From positions 1 to 24,587 of the forward strand of contig JAFAGA010000040.1 of assembly GCA_023423045.1 (NCBI GenBank): DNA of 24,587 nt. Direction: 5' to 3'. Shown piece by piece: positions 14,836 to 23,111 of this stretch (its first letter is position 1; the number at the start of each line of letters is the position of its first letter). The notes under the pieces were generated by a model that was not told the DNA's origin, searched no databases, and was given only the letters and a program-made list of their open reading frames with translations. The position numbers were made by a program, and so were the translations under genes. This DNA is from Bacillota bacterium. Its GTDB lineage: Bacteria; Bacillota; Clostridia; Lachnospirales; Lachnospiraceae.

Positions 14836-16143
14836 ATGAATTTTAAAAAAACCGGCCCTTTAAAGGGTGAAATCCATATTCCAGGGGATAAATCCATCTC
14901 ACACCGGTCCGTAATGTTCGGTGCCCTAGCACAGGGCAAGACCCAGGTAAGCAACTTCCTGCAGGGAGCCGACTGTCTTTCAACCATTCGCTGCTTCCGC
15001 CAAATGGGAATCGAGATTGAGAACCAAGAAGCCTCGGACTGTGTCGTAATTCACGGCAAGGGTCTGGACGGCCTGAAGCAGCCGGATCAGATTCTGGATG
15101 TGGGAAACAGCGGCACTACTCTGCGCTTGATTTCAGGCCTCCTGTGCGGACAGCAGTTTCCAACCTTTCTGACCGGGGATGAATCCATCCAGCGCAGGCC
15201 CATGGAGCGGATCATGACTCCCTTGTCACAGATGGGAGCTGATATCAAAAGCAGTAAGAATAATGGCTGCGCCCCCCTATCCATCCATGCCTCTTTCAAG
15301 GGACCGGTAAAATTAAATGGCATTCATTACCGCTCTCCCGTCGCATCGGCACAGATAAAATCCTGTGTGCTTCTGGCCGGGCTGTATGCCGACGGGGAAA
15401 CCTCGGTTACCGAGCCCTCCTTATCCAGAAATCACACAGAATTGATGCTGTCAGCCTTCGGTGCTTCCATAAAAAGCTCCGGCAATACCGCAGCCATTCT
15501 TCCCCGACCTGTACTTAACGGCCAAAAGATCAATGTTCCGGGGGATATCTCCTCCGCTGCATATTTTATCGCCGCCGGACTGCTGGTCCCCAATTCCGAG
15601 ATTATCATCCGTAATGTCGGTATCAACCCGACCCGGGACGGTATTCTCCGGGTATGCAGGCAGATGGGTGCGGATATCTCCCTGATTAATAAGACGGAGC
15701 AGGGCGGAGAACCGGTTGCCGATCTGGTAGTACGCCACAGCGAGCTGACGGCAGTTGAAATCGGCGGCGAGCTCATACCCACACTTATTGACGAGATTCC
15801 GGTTGTGGCCGTCCTTGCCTGCTTTGCAAAGGGCCGCACTGTCATCCGGGACGCTGCAGAGCTGAAGGTGAAGGAGTCCAACCGGATCGATGTCGTGGTG
15901 AATAATCTCTCCAAGATGGGAGCAGATATCACAGCAACAGCCGACGGCATGATAATCAACGGAGGGAGGCCGCTTCACGGTGCTTTTGTCGAAAGCCACT
16001 CAGACCACCGTATCGCCATGTCCTTTACCATAGCCGCTCTGGTCGCCGAAGGAGAAACCACTATCGCGGATTCACAATGCGTTACTATCTCCTATCCGAA
16101 TTTTTATCAGGATTTGAAAGGCCTTGCAAAGAATACCCTCTAG
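14836..16143 (+). CDS. aroA: 3-phosphoshikimate 1-carboxyvinyltransferase (EPSP synthase)
   Basis: A 435-aa enzyme transferring enolpyruvyl from PEP to shikimate 3-phosphate, the sixth step toward chorismate. Landmarks are GDKSISHRS (about 17-25), LDVGNSGTTLRL (about 86-97), the RRPMER block, SAQIKSCVLLAG, RNHTE, NPTRDG and KESNRI. The four strings R-x-H-x-E, G-D-K-x, S-A-Q-x-K and N-x-T-R are those described for class II EPSP synthases, a group generally less sensitive to glyphosate; sensitivity here is untested. The ATG has AAGGAG about 9 nt upstream. It lies 114 bp after tyrA with no terminator between, so it is probably the third operon gene, although an extra promoter cannot be excluded. 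Confidence 0.96.
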   Translation: MNFKKTGPLKGEIHIPGDKSISHRSVMFGALAQGKTQVSNFLQGADCLSTIRCFRQMGIEIENQEASDCVVIHGKGLDGLKQPDQILDVGNSGTTLRLISGLLCGQQFPTFLTGDESIQRRPMERIMTPLSQMGADIKSSKNNGCAPLSIHASFKGPVKLNGIHYRSPVASAQIKSCVLLAGLYADGETSVTEPSLSRNHTELMLSAFGASIKSSGNTAAILPRPVLNGQKINVPGDISSAAYFIAAGLLVPNSEIIIRNVGINPTRDGILRVCRQMGADISLINKTEQGGEPVADLVVRHSELTAVEIGGELIPTLIDEIPVVAVLACFAKGRTVIRDAAELKVKESNRIDVVVNNLSKMGADITATADGMIINGGRPLHGAFVESHSDHRIAMSFTIAALVAEGETTIADSQCVTISYPNFYQDLKGLAKNTL

Positions 16144-16231
16144 AGCTGTAATTTCACACTTGACCATATGTATATTTTATATCCCAAAATGAATACTATG
16201 TAGAGTAGCAGTTGAATTATTCTATGGGAAG

Positions 16232-16540
16232 GTGAAGTTTACGAGCGACATTGAATATGCCCTGAAAAGCTGCCAAAACAGTCTGGAATACTACAACCGT
16301 TCGCTGCGCAGCAGTTCATCCGAAGTATATAGCCAAAAGATAAATAAACAGATCGAAGAAGAAAGAACTAAGATTAGCGCTTTGGAAAGAATGCTTCCCA
16401 AAAAACCGCTCCATGAAAAAGACGGTGCCATATCTGTATATTACTGTCCCATATGCCGCGAGGAGCTCAGTACTCCTCCGTCACAAAGATACTGTGAAAA
16501 CTGCGGTCAGGCATTAGATTTCCAGATTCTCGGCAAATGA
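16232..16540 (+). CDS. Small zinc-ribbon protein of unknown function
   Basis: A 102-aa soluble protein. Residues 1-55 are charged and probably form a helical hairpin or coiled coil (QKINKQIEEERTKISALERM). The C-terminal part has two cysteine pairs, CPIC (72-75) and CENC (88-91), the pattern of a four-cysteine zinc ribbon. No catalytic domain is evident. The start is GTG; the only purine-rich stretch, GGGAAG, abuts it, so initiation is uncertain, and no in-frame ATG exists before the N-terminal helix. The gene lies 88 bp after aroA on the same strand and may ride on its transcript. Zinc ribbons of this kind often bind nucleic acid or protein partners, but no role can be assigned. Confidence 0.7.
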   Translation: MKFTSDIEYALKSCQNSLEYYNRSLRSSSSEVYSQKINKQIEEERTKISALERMLPKKPLHEKDGAISVYYCPICREELSTPPSQRYCENCGQALDFQILGK

Positions 16541-16578
16541 ATTTGTCCCTTATGCCGGTATGTGCATATGGATTAGCC

Positions 16579-16628
16579 TATATTCATATCCTTTTATTGT
16601 ATCAAATATATAAAGGGATATGAATATA
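16579..16628 (+). other. Hairpin overlapping the translation start region of the deacetylase gene
   Basis: TATATTCATATCC (16579-16591) is perfectly complementary to GGATATGAATATA (16616-16628). The right arm ends at the base before the preferred ATG (16629), covers an upstream in-frame ATG, and includes part of the AAAGGG ribosome site. Folding would hide the initiation region. Confidence 0.6.
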
Positions 16629-17549
16629 ATGAGCAAAAAAGCCTCCTATCATAAAGTAGTTACCATAAGAAAAAAATATATTTTACAAAAACTAATCATC
16701 ATAATGTTATTTATTCTACTATCCGCATCCATCGTAAAGGATTCCATCCAGCTTTACGCTGCATCCTCTGCCGGCAGAAAGTCTGTCTACGTCCCGATTG
16801 TCATGTATCATCATGTCAAAAACACCCAGCTCGGTAAAAACGCAATCAGCCCCTATGAATTCGAATGTGACTTAAAATATCTGAAAGAGAATCATTATAA
16901 TACCATCACCATGTCACAATTAATCGATTATGTCTACGAGGGAACCGAGCTTCCTCCCAATCCCATCATCCTTTCCTTTGATGACGGACATATCGATACC
17001 TATAAAAATGTATTTCCTCTGCTGAAAAAATATAATATGAAGATTGTACTGTCCGTCATCGGCAAAAGCACCGAGGATTTCTCCAGGGTTAGGGGCAGCA
17101 ATGCGGATTACGCCCATATGACCTATTACCAGATTAAAGAAATGGCGGATTCGGGCCTGGCAGAGATACAAAACCATACCTACAATCTGCATGCTATCCG
17201 GAATGGCCGGTACGGATGCGGGCAGATGAAGAACGAAGCCCTTTCCAACTATGAAAAGATCCTTTCCGAGGATGTGTCCTCTTTTCAGGAGAGCGTTTGC
17301 AAGGAGATCGATATCATTCCCAACACCTTCGCCTACCCCTATGGAAAATACAACAACAACTCGGAAGATATCCTGAGGAAGCTGGGATTTAAGGCGACCC
17401 TTACCTGTACCTATGGAGTAAATGTCATTAATAACAATCCTGAATGCCTTTATGAGTTAAAGAGAATCGGCCGCTCCCACAATGATGGAATTGCCAAGCT
17501 GATCCAGGATGCAATGCTGACACTGAAGTTTAACAGTGAGCTGAATTGA
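16629..17549 (+). CDS. Membrane-anchored polysaccharide deacetylase (NodB/CE4 family)
   Basis: A protein of about 306 aa with an N-terminal signal-anchor helix (about residues 17-36, rich in Leu/Ile) and an extracytoplasmic NodB domain. CE4 motifs visible are VPIVMYHHV (about 56-64), the catalytic Asp pair in ILSFDDGH, metal-binding histidines in NHTYNLH, and FAYPYGKYN. The RIGRSH near the C-terminus may supply the late motif. Such enzymes remove N-acetyl groups from peptidoglycan or other surface glycans; the substrate here is unknown. Start choice: AAAGGG is about 11 nt before ATG 16629 but only 2 nt before ATG 16620, so 16629 is preferred. The start region lies in a hairpin. Confidence 0.88.
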   Translation: MSKKASYHKVVTIRKKYILQKLIIIMLFILLSASIVKDSIQLYAASSAGRKSVYVPIVMYHHVKNTQLGKNAISPYEFECDLKYLKENHYNTITMSQLIDYVYEGTELPPNPIILSFDDGHIDTYKNVFPLLKKYNMKIVLSVIGKSTEDFSRVRGSNADYAHMTYYQIKEMADSGLAEIQNHTYNLHAIRNGRYGCGQMKNEALSNYEKILSEDVSSFQESVCKEIDIIPNTFAYPYGKYNNNSEDILRKLGFKATLTCTYGVNVINNNPECLYELKRIGRSHNDGIAKLIQDAMLTLKFNSELN

Positions 17550-17655
17550 GTTGCACTATCCAGCCGAAGATCTTTGAAGCTTCAATCCTTCGCTGCCGTT
17601 TACTCTGGCTCCTGCTACTGCTATCCCTCTCCGGGAAGTGTATGGGAAGCGCACC

Positions 17656-17676
17656 GGGCGGCCGCTAAAGCCGCCC
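17656..17676. other. GC-rich hairpin between convergent deacetylase and tyrS genes
   Basis: GGGCGGC (17656-17662) and GCCGCCC (17670-17676) make a 7-bp all-GC stem with a 7-nt loop. It is followed by AAAAA on the plus strand and by no T tract on either strand, so it is not a standard intrinsic terminator, although its position between convergent genes suits one. Confidence 0.5.
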
Positions 17677-17705
17677 AAAAATTCTCGCCCCGATCAATAT
17701 CATTC

Positions 17706-18962
17706 TTATTTAAAAAGAATTCTCACGAATTTCTTTTTTCCTATTTTCATCACAATCTGAGTGTCGCTGAAGGTCTCTTCCACGCTCTCCAGCTTCCTCT
17801 GGTTTACCTGGACACCTCCCTGGCGGACCAGTCTGCGGAATTCGCTGCCGGAGGGAATAATTCCATGCCTCAGAAGGAAGGGAATCACTCCGATCAGAGA
17901 GTTGCTTTCTGCAGGAACCTCAATTTGCGGCATGTTCTCCGGAAGCTCTCCCTTCTGGAAAACCGTATGGAAGTATTCCTCCGCTTGTCCTGCTTCCTCC
18001 TCGCTATGATATAATCTCGTGATTATTCTGGCTAATTCCAGCTTGCAATCTCTGGGATTTCTTCCCTGTTCCATCTTCCCCTTTATCTCCTGCACCCGAT
18101 CCGGATGCTCATCCGTAACCAGTTCATAGTAACGTATAATTAAGTGATCGGGAATTTCCATCACCTTTTTAAACATAACCTGTGCCGGTTCAAAAATACC
18201 GATATAATTGCCCAGGCTTTTACTCATCTTCTCTATTCCGTCAAGTCCCTCCAGAATAGGCATGAATAATGCAATCTGCCTGCTTTTGCCCATACTGCTC
18301 TGCAGCGTTCTCCCCATAAGAATATTAAAGGTCTGATCCGTACCTCCAAGCTCAATATCCGCATTGATTTCCACCGAATCATAAGCCTGCATCAGCGGGT
18401 AAAAGAATTCATGGAGACCGATGGGCTCCTGCCTGCGAAATCTCCCCTGAAAATCATCCCGTTCCAGCATCCGGGCAACGGTGGTGCTGGCCGCCAGGCC
18501 GATCACCTTCTCAAAGTCCAGTCTTGCCAGCCACTCTCCGTTAAACCGGACTTCAGTCTTCTCCGGATCGATGACCTTAAAAATCTGGTCGGTATAAGTT
18601 TTGGAATTCTTTCTTATCTCCTCTTCACTCAATGGCTTCCTCGTCTTGGACTTTCCGGTGGGATCTCCAATCCTTCCGGTGAAGTCCCCGATGATGATTA
18701 CAGCCCGATGCCCTAAATCCTGCATCTGCCGGATCTTACGCAGCACCACCGTATGTCCCAGATGAATATCAGGGGCGCTCGGGTCCAGCCCCAGCTTAAT
18801 AATCAGAGGGCGCTCCTCCTTCTTCGCCATAATGAGCTTCTCCCTCAGTTCATCCTCTGATATAATCTCCGCTGCTCCCTTGCTTATGATTTTGATCTGC
18901 TCCTCAATACTCATTCCTTCGCCGCTCCTGTTTTTCATTTCATCATTGTTTCTTGCCACCAT
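17706..18962 (-). CDS. tyrS: Tyrosyl-tRNA synthetase
   Basis: A 418-aa class I aminoacyl-tRNA synthetase charging tRNA-Tyr. The HIGH-type motif is HLGH (67-70) in PSAPDIHLGHTVVL, and the KMSKS motif is exact at 245-249. A C-terminal S4 RNA-binding domain (about 350-415) includes SEFRRLVRQGGVQVNQRKL. The pattern KLGLDPSAPDIHLGHT is like the TyrZ-type subgroup rather than the E. coli type. The ATG at 18962 has AAGGAG about 9 nt upstream; another in-frame ATG at 18914 (MSIEEQIKI) matches the usual family N-terminus and has AGGAG 10 nt before it, so the true start may be either. It is controlled by a T-box leader with a tyrosine codon. Confidence 0.95.
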   Translation of the reverse strand: MVARNNDEMKNRSGEGMSIEEQIKIISKGAAEIISEDELREKLIMAKKEERPLIIKLGLDPSAPDIHLGHTVVLRKIRQMQDLGHRAVIIIGDFTGRIGDPTGKSKTRKPLSEEEIRKNSKTYTDQIFKVIDPEKTEVRFNGEWLARLDFEKVIGLAASTTVARMLERDDFQGRFRRQEPIGLHEFFYPLMQAYDSVEINADIELGGTDQTFNILMGRTLQSSMGKSRQIALFMPILEGLDGIEKMSKSLGNYIGIFEPAQVMFKKVMEIPDHLIIRYYELVTDEHPDRVQEIKGKMEQGRNPRDCKLELARIITRLYHSEEEAGQAEEYFHTVFQKGELPENMPQIEVPAESNSLIGVIPFLLRHGIIPSGSEFRRLVRQGGVQVNQRKLESVEETFSDTQIVMKIGKKKFVRILFK

Positions 18963-19042
18963 TTCATCATTCTCCTTATCTTTTTTTAATACAGAATCCG
19001 CTTTGGACTCTTGAGCCGGGCTTAGTCGGTATGAGATAAAAC

Positions 19043-19075
19043 AACGAACGGCACGCTTTGCGAGCCGTTCTTATG
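19043..19075 (+). repeat. 33-bp hairpin element, copy 2 (tyrS leader)
   Basis: GAACGGC (19046-19052) pairs with GCCGTTC (19064-19070). An inner CGC (19054-19056) pairs with GCG (19060-19062) around TTT. It lies between the T-box terminator and the tyrS start, in the opposite orientation to tyrS. It matches the copy at 12437-12469 at 27 of 33 positions. The A-T stem pair at positions 6/26 here is G-C in the other copy, a compensatory change. Confidence 0.7.
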
Positions 19076-19081
19076 TTAATC

Positions 19082-19117
19082 AAAAAAACCCGCTCCTCTA
19101 ATTGCTTAGAGGGCGGG
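19082..19117 (-). terminator. T-box terminator upstream of tyrS
   Basis: On the minus strand CCCGCCCTCTAA (19117-19106) pairs with TTAGAGGAGCGGG (19101-19089), one base unpaired, followed by TTTTTTT (19088-19082). It lies 9 nt beyond the T-box sequence and is the terminator that uncharged tRNA-Tyr would prevent. Confidence 0.92.
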
Positions 19118-19411
19118 ATTACTCACGCGGTACCACCTCATATTTATCAGCTGCTCTCACAGCCGACCTCTTTGAGTACGTCAAAATACCTTCGGATTAA
19201 TTATCCATCTCATCCGGACAGATGCATTCTGGTTATACTCTAGCACGATAACGGGTGCAGGGATCCGTCAGCAGCCTACTTAGATCGCTCTGTTCGGTGC
19301 GAAGCTCAAAGATGTATTCAAAATGAACCTTCTTGCACCTCTCATCCACCGGTTGCTTTCTGTAAGTCAGTTTCATTTTTACTCTTTCTTATCAACGCTT
19401 TTTCTGTATTG
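19118..19411 (-). promoter_or_regulatory. Tyrosine T-box leader of tyrS
   Basis: On the minus strand the leader has a stem I region with GAGTA near its base, GGATGAGAGGTGC, and a specifier loop GAATACATC in which TAC (19316-19314) is a tyrosine codon followed by the usual A. The conserved T-box AGGTGGTACCGCG follows (core TGGTACCGCG at 19135-19126), then the terminator. Uncharged tRNA-Tyr should pair with both and allow read-through into tyrS. The codon and the gene product agree. Confidence 0.93.
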
Positions 19412-19417
19412 ATGACG

Positions 19418-19446
19418 ATTATACTCATTTTATAATGCAATGTCAA
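19418..19446 (-). promoter_or_regulatory. Promoter of the tyrS T-box transcript
   Basis: TTGACA (19446-19441), exactly 17 nt, then TATAAT (19423-19418) on the minus strand: a perfect consensus promoter, placing the start near 19411, just ahead of T-box stem I. Confidence 0.9.
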
Positions 19447-19519
19447 GGGTTATTTTGATTTTTAGATATCAAAAATAATTTCACTGAATTTCCTTTTATG
19501 AGATAGAATATTCACTCTC

Positions 19520-21307
19520 CTATTCAAACTGTGATTGATACAGCTTATAATAAAAGCCCTTCTTCTCCATCAGCTCACGATGCGTTCCCTGCTCAACAAT
19601 ATTCCCCTGATCCACGACCAGAATATTATCCGCTCCCTGGATCGTGGATAGCCGGTGGGCAATGACAAAACAGGTCTTATCCTCCATCAGCTTACGCATC
19701 GCCTTTTGTATCTTAATCTCTGTCCGTGTGTCCACATTGGAGGTCGCTTCATCCAGAATCAGCATCCTGGCATCCAGCAGCATGGCACGGGCAATGGTAA
19801 GAAGCTGCTTCTGGCCTTTGGAGATATTCATTCCATCTTCATTAATAACCGTATCATATCCCTGGGGTAACCTCGTAATATAGGAGTGCATTCCTACCAT
19901 TTTGGCCGCGGCAATCACTTCCTCCCTGGTCGCCTGATTTCGGCCGTAAGCAATATTCTCATATATGGTCCCTTGAAAGAGCCAGGTATCCTGCAGTACC
20001 ATTGCATAAGCTCCCCGCAGGCTGCGTCTGGTCAGCGCCAGGGTATCATAATCATCCACACGTATGCTCCCGTCCCATACATCATAAAAACGCATCAACA
20101 GATTGATGATTGTTGTTTTGCCGGCTCCCGTAGGGCCTACGATTGCCGTAAGACTTCCCGGATGGGCATGCATCAGCAGCTTCTTAATAATGGGTTTGTC
20201 GGGCAGATAGCCGAAGGTAACCTCCTTCATCTCTACATCCCCCCGCACCATGGAAAGTTCCGCCGCATCCTTGCGATCCTCCGGTTCGGAGATTTCATCC
20301 ATCAGCTTAAATACTCTCTCGGCCGCTGCTGCTGCCGACTGAAGTTCGCTGACAACATTGGCGGTCTCATTGATGGGTCCCGAGAATTTCCTGCTGTACT
20401 GTACAAAGGAGGAAATATTACCAAGCGTCATATTCCCAAAGAGATATAGAATTGCCCCGAATACCGTTATCAGGGACATGGATAGATTATTGATAAAGTT
20501 CACGGTGGGTCCGGTGATGCTTCCATAATATTCTGCCATGTAATAAGCATCCACCGTCTCCGTATTTAACCGGTCAAACCGGTCCATTATCGCAGTCTCC
20601 GCGGCATAAGCTTTAATCGTCTTCTGTCCGGATACCATCTCCTCCACAAAACCGTTCAGCTCTCCCAGCTTGGCAGAGCGCCTGCGAAATAACGGACGTA
20701 CCTTCCGTGCCATATACCGGGTATACAGCATGGAAAGCGGAATTGTCACCAGTACCACCAGAACCAGCCGCGGGGAAATAACAAACATCATCAGAAGGGA
20801 ACCCACTACGGTAATCACCCCGGCAAAGATCTGTACAACATCGGTGGACAATGAGGTATTGATCGTGTCAATATCATAGGAAATCCGGCTGATAATATCC
20901 CCCGTCTGGTTTCTGTCAAAATATCCAACCGGAAGCTCTACCAGCTTTGAGAATACATCCCCTCTCATCTTTTTAATAATGCGCTGGCTTAAATGTATCA
21001 TCATTACCGACAGAATATAGGACAGCAGGGAAGATGCGGCATAAAATACAATCATCCAGGCCGCATAATAGAATACCTTTTGGAATTCAACCCTTCCTTT
21101 CCCGGGCCATATGGCATCAATGGCATAGCCGGACAGCATCGGTCCGACGAGTGCCAGCATATTTCCGGCTATGGTAAGCAAGATGGCAATTACCAGCATC
21201 CATTTATAATGATAAATATAGTTCCAGAGACGCCGCAGGACATATTTCGTGTCCCTGGGCCGGTCTATTTTTTCATTGATTATGGGTTTTCCCGCTATCC
21301 GGGCCAT
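19520..21307 (-). CDS. ABC exporter half-transporter, canonical Walker B partner
   Basis: A 595-aa fused transmembrane and nucleotide-binding protein of the LmrD/BmrD-like exporter type. Residues about 35-320 hold six helices. The NBD has Walker A GPTGAGKT (391-398), Walker B MLILDE with catalytic Glu520, and switch His551. The signature motif is ISKGQKQ (495-501) in place of LSGGQ. That deviation matches a heterodimer in which this signature faces the degenerate site of the partner. The partner is the gene just upstream (32-bp gap), so the two proteins should form one exporter in the membrane. Substrates could be drugs, peptides or lipids; nothing here decides. AGGAGG precedes the ATG by 5 nt. 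No clear terminator follows. Confidence 0.93.
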   Translation of the reverse strand: MARIAGKPIINEKIDRPRDTKYVLRRLWNYIYHYKWMLVIAILLTIAGNMLALVGPMLSGYAIDAIWPGKGRVEFQKVFYYAAWMIVFYAASSLLSYILSVMMIHLSQRIIKKMRGDVFSKLVELPVGYFDRNQTGDIISRISYDIDTINTSLSTDVVQIFAGVITVVGSLLMMFVISPRLVLVVLVTIPLSMLYTRYMARKVRPLFRRRSAKLGELNGFVEEMVSGQKTIKAYAAETAIMDRFDRLNTETVDAYYMAEYYGSITGPTVNFINNLSMSLITVFGAILYLFGNMTLGNISSFVQYSRKFSGPINETANVVSELQSAAAAAERVFKLMDEISEPEDRKDAAELSMVRGDVEMKEVTFGYLPDKPIIKKLLMHAHPGSLTAIVGPTGAGKTTIINLLMRFYDVWDGSIRVDDYDTLALTRRSLRGAYAMVLQDTWLFQGTIYENIAYGRNQATREEVIAAAKMVGMHSYITRLPQGYDTVINEDGMNISKGQKQLLTIARAMLLDARMLILDEATSNVDTRTEIKIQKAMRKLMEDKTCFVIAHRLSTIQGADNILVVDQGNIVEQGTHRELMEKKGFYYKLYQSQFE

Positions 21308-21339
21308 AGCAACCTCCTATCTGCCGCTTGGCGGCTTGG

Positions 21340-23046
21340 TTATGACATCATCTGGGACTGGTATATTTCCTTATACACCTCACAGCCCTCCAGCAGTTCC
21401 TCATGGGTTCCGTAGCCCGCCATCTGCCCGTCCTCAAGCACCAGAATATGATCCAGCTTCATCACGGAGCTGATCCTCTGAGCGATTACAATGGTGGTGG
21501 TTCCGTCATAGTTCTCCCGGATGGCCCTGCGCAGCAGGGAATCGGTTTTATAATCAAGAGCACTGGAGGAATCATCCAGAATTAATATCTCCGGCCTTCC
21601 TGCCAGGGCTCTGGCAATCAGAAGCCGCTGCTTCTGCCCTCCGCTCAGATTGCTTCCTTTGATAGCAAGCTGGTAATCCAGATCCCCCTCCAGCTCCTGG
21701 AGAAACCCGCCTGCCTGAGCATGCTTTGACGCTTCAAGAAGGCTCTCTCTGGACAAATCTCTTCCAATGCTGATATTCTCTCCGATCTGGTCCGCGAAGA
21801 GCACATCATTCTGGAACACGACTCCGAATTTCCTGCGCAGCTTATCCTTATCGAAACTGCGAATATCCCGCCCATCGATAGAAATTCTTCCCTCCGACAC
21901 ATCATAAAAGCGCATCAGCAGATTGATTAACGTGGTCTTGCCCGATCCGGTGGAGCCGATAATCCCCAGGCTTTCACCTTTTTTAATTCCAAAATCCACA
22001 TCGGTAATGCAAGGCTCCTGTGTATAGGAAAAGCACACTTTGCGAAAGGCAATATGATACTCTTTATCCTCTTCCCACTCCTTGGCCGGAATAGCCTCCA
22101 GATCCTCTTCCGTATCCAGCACCAGAGCAATGCGCGCACCGGAGGCTGTCGCCCTGGATATTACCACAAATATTCGCTGGATTGCCATAACCGCATGAAG
22201 CATAATGGTGAAATAAGATAAAAAGGCCACGATCTTACCCGGTTCAGATGCTCCTGCGTTCACCCGGTATGCCCCTGCAATTACCACGATAGTTAATCCC
22301 AGATTAAAGATCAGATTCATAATAGGGTTTGTTACCGCCATGGTTACCCCGGCTCCCCGCTCCTTCTCAGACACCTCGGAATTAATATTCAGAAAGCGTT
22401 CCTTCTCGTATTCTGATTTGGAAAGGGCCTTGATCACACGGATTCCCGTGATATTCTCCCGCACTACCCGCACCATCTTATCCACGGACACCTGCAGTCC
22501 CAGATAAAGAGGAATTCCTTTGACGGATACCAGATATACCACCAGAGCAAGAAACGGCAGCACCCCGATCAACACCAGTGTCAGAACCGGCTCCAGAGTG
22601 CTGGTTATTACAATTCCGCCGATCAGGATAATCGGCGCGCGGACACCGATCCTCTGCATCATCCCAATCATATTATGGATATTATATGTATCGGTGGTCA
22701 TACGGGCCTCCAGGGATGGAATCGTAAAATGATCCAGCTGTTTACCCGACAGGCTCAGTATTTTTTCAAATAAATCATGGCGCAGCTTCTCCGTCGCATT
22801 TCTGGCTACTCTTGTGGCCATCCGGTTTGCAATGATATTAAAGGTTCTTGCACCGACGGAGAGCACAAGCATCACAATTCCCCACATAAGGATAAGCCGC
22901 AGCTCCTTATAGGGAATAACCTCATCAATAATATAAGCCAGCACCCAGGGTAATCCAAGATCCAAAAAGGTACCGAATACCTTTATGGCAAAACCGAAGA
23001 TCATTCGTGCAGTATATGGTTTAAGATACATTAATACTTTCTTCAA
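21340..23046 (-). CDS. ABC exporter half-transporter, degenerate-site partner
   Basis: A 568-aa half-transporter with about six helices (residues 10-300) and an NBD. Walker A is GSTGSGKT (364-371) and the signature is a canonical LSGGQKQR (467-474). The residue after the Walker B aspartate is Asp492 rather than the catalytic Glu (ILILDD), and the switch histidine is Gln523 (VIAQRIS). Both changes mark the degenerate ATP site known from heterodimeric exporters such as BmrCD and TM287/288. It pairs with the downstream gene product, which carries the intact Glu and His. The start is TTG, with AGGAGG 6 nt upstream; the nearby ATG leads into a stop after one codon. The promoter lies at 23112-23141. 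Confidence 0.93.
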   Translation of the reverse strand: MKKVLMYLKPYTARMIFGFAIKVFGTFLDLGLPWVLAYIIDEVIPYKELRLILMWGIVMLVLSVGARTFNIIANRMATRVARNATEKLRHDLFEKILSLSGKQLDHFTIPSLEARMTTDTYNIHNMIGMMQRIGVRAPIILIGGIVITSTLEPVLTLVLIGVLPFLALVVYLVSVKGIPLYLGLQVSVDKMVRVVRENITGIRVIKALSKSEYEKERFLNINSEVSEKERGAGVTMAVTNPIMNLIFNLGLTIVVIAGAYRVNAGASEPGKIVAFLSYFTIMLHAVMAIQRIFVVISRATASGARIALVLDTEEDLEAIPAKEWEEDKEYHIAFRKVCFSYTQEPCITDVDFGIKKGESLGIIGSTGSGKTTLINLLMRFYDVSEGRISIDGRDIRSFDKDKLRRKFGVVFQNDVLFADQIGENISIGRDLSRESLLEASKHAQAGGFLQELEGDLDYQLAIKGSNLSGGQKQRLLIARALAGRPEILILDDSSSALDYKTDSLLRRAIRENYDGTTTIVIAQRISSVMKLDHILVLEDGQMAGYGTHEELLEGCEVYKEIYQSQMMS

Positions 23047-23111
23047 AGCATGCCTCCTGTATCATCTCCAGATAATGAACTCTGAATAGAATTTGCTTTA
23101 ACGCAATCTTT

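Noticed and set aside
15432..15999. Two minus-strand ORFs of 175 and 182 codons inside aroA
   Set aside because: aroA is complete and unambiguous in the plus frame; these are shadow frames.
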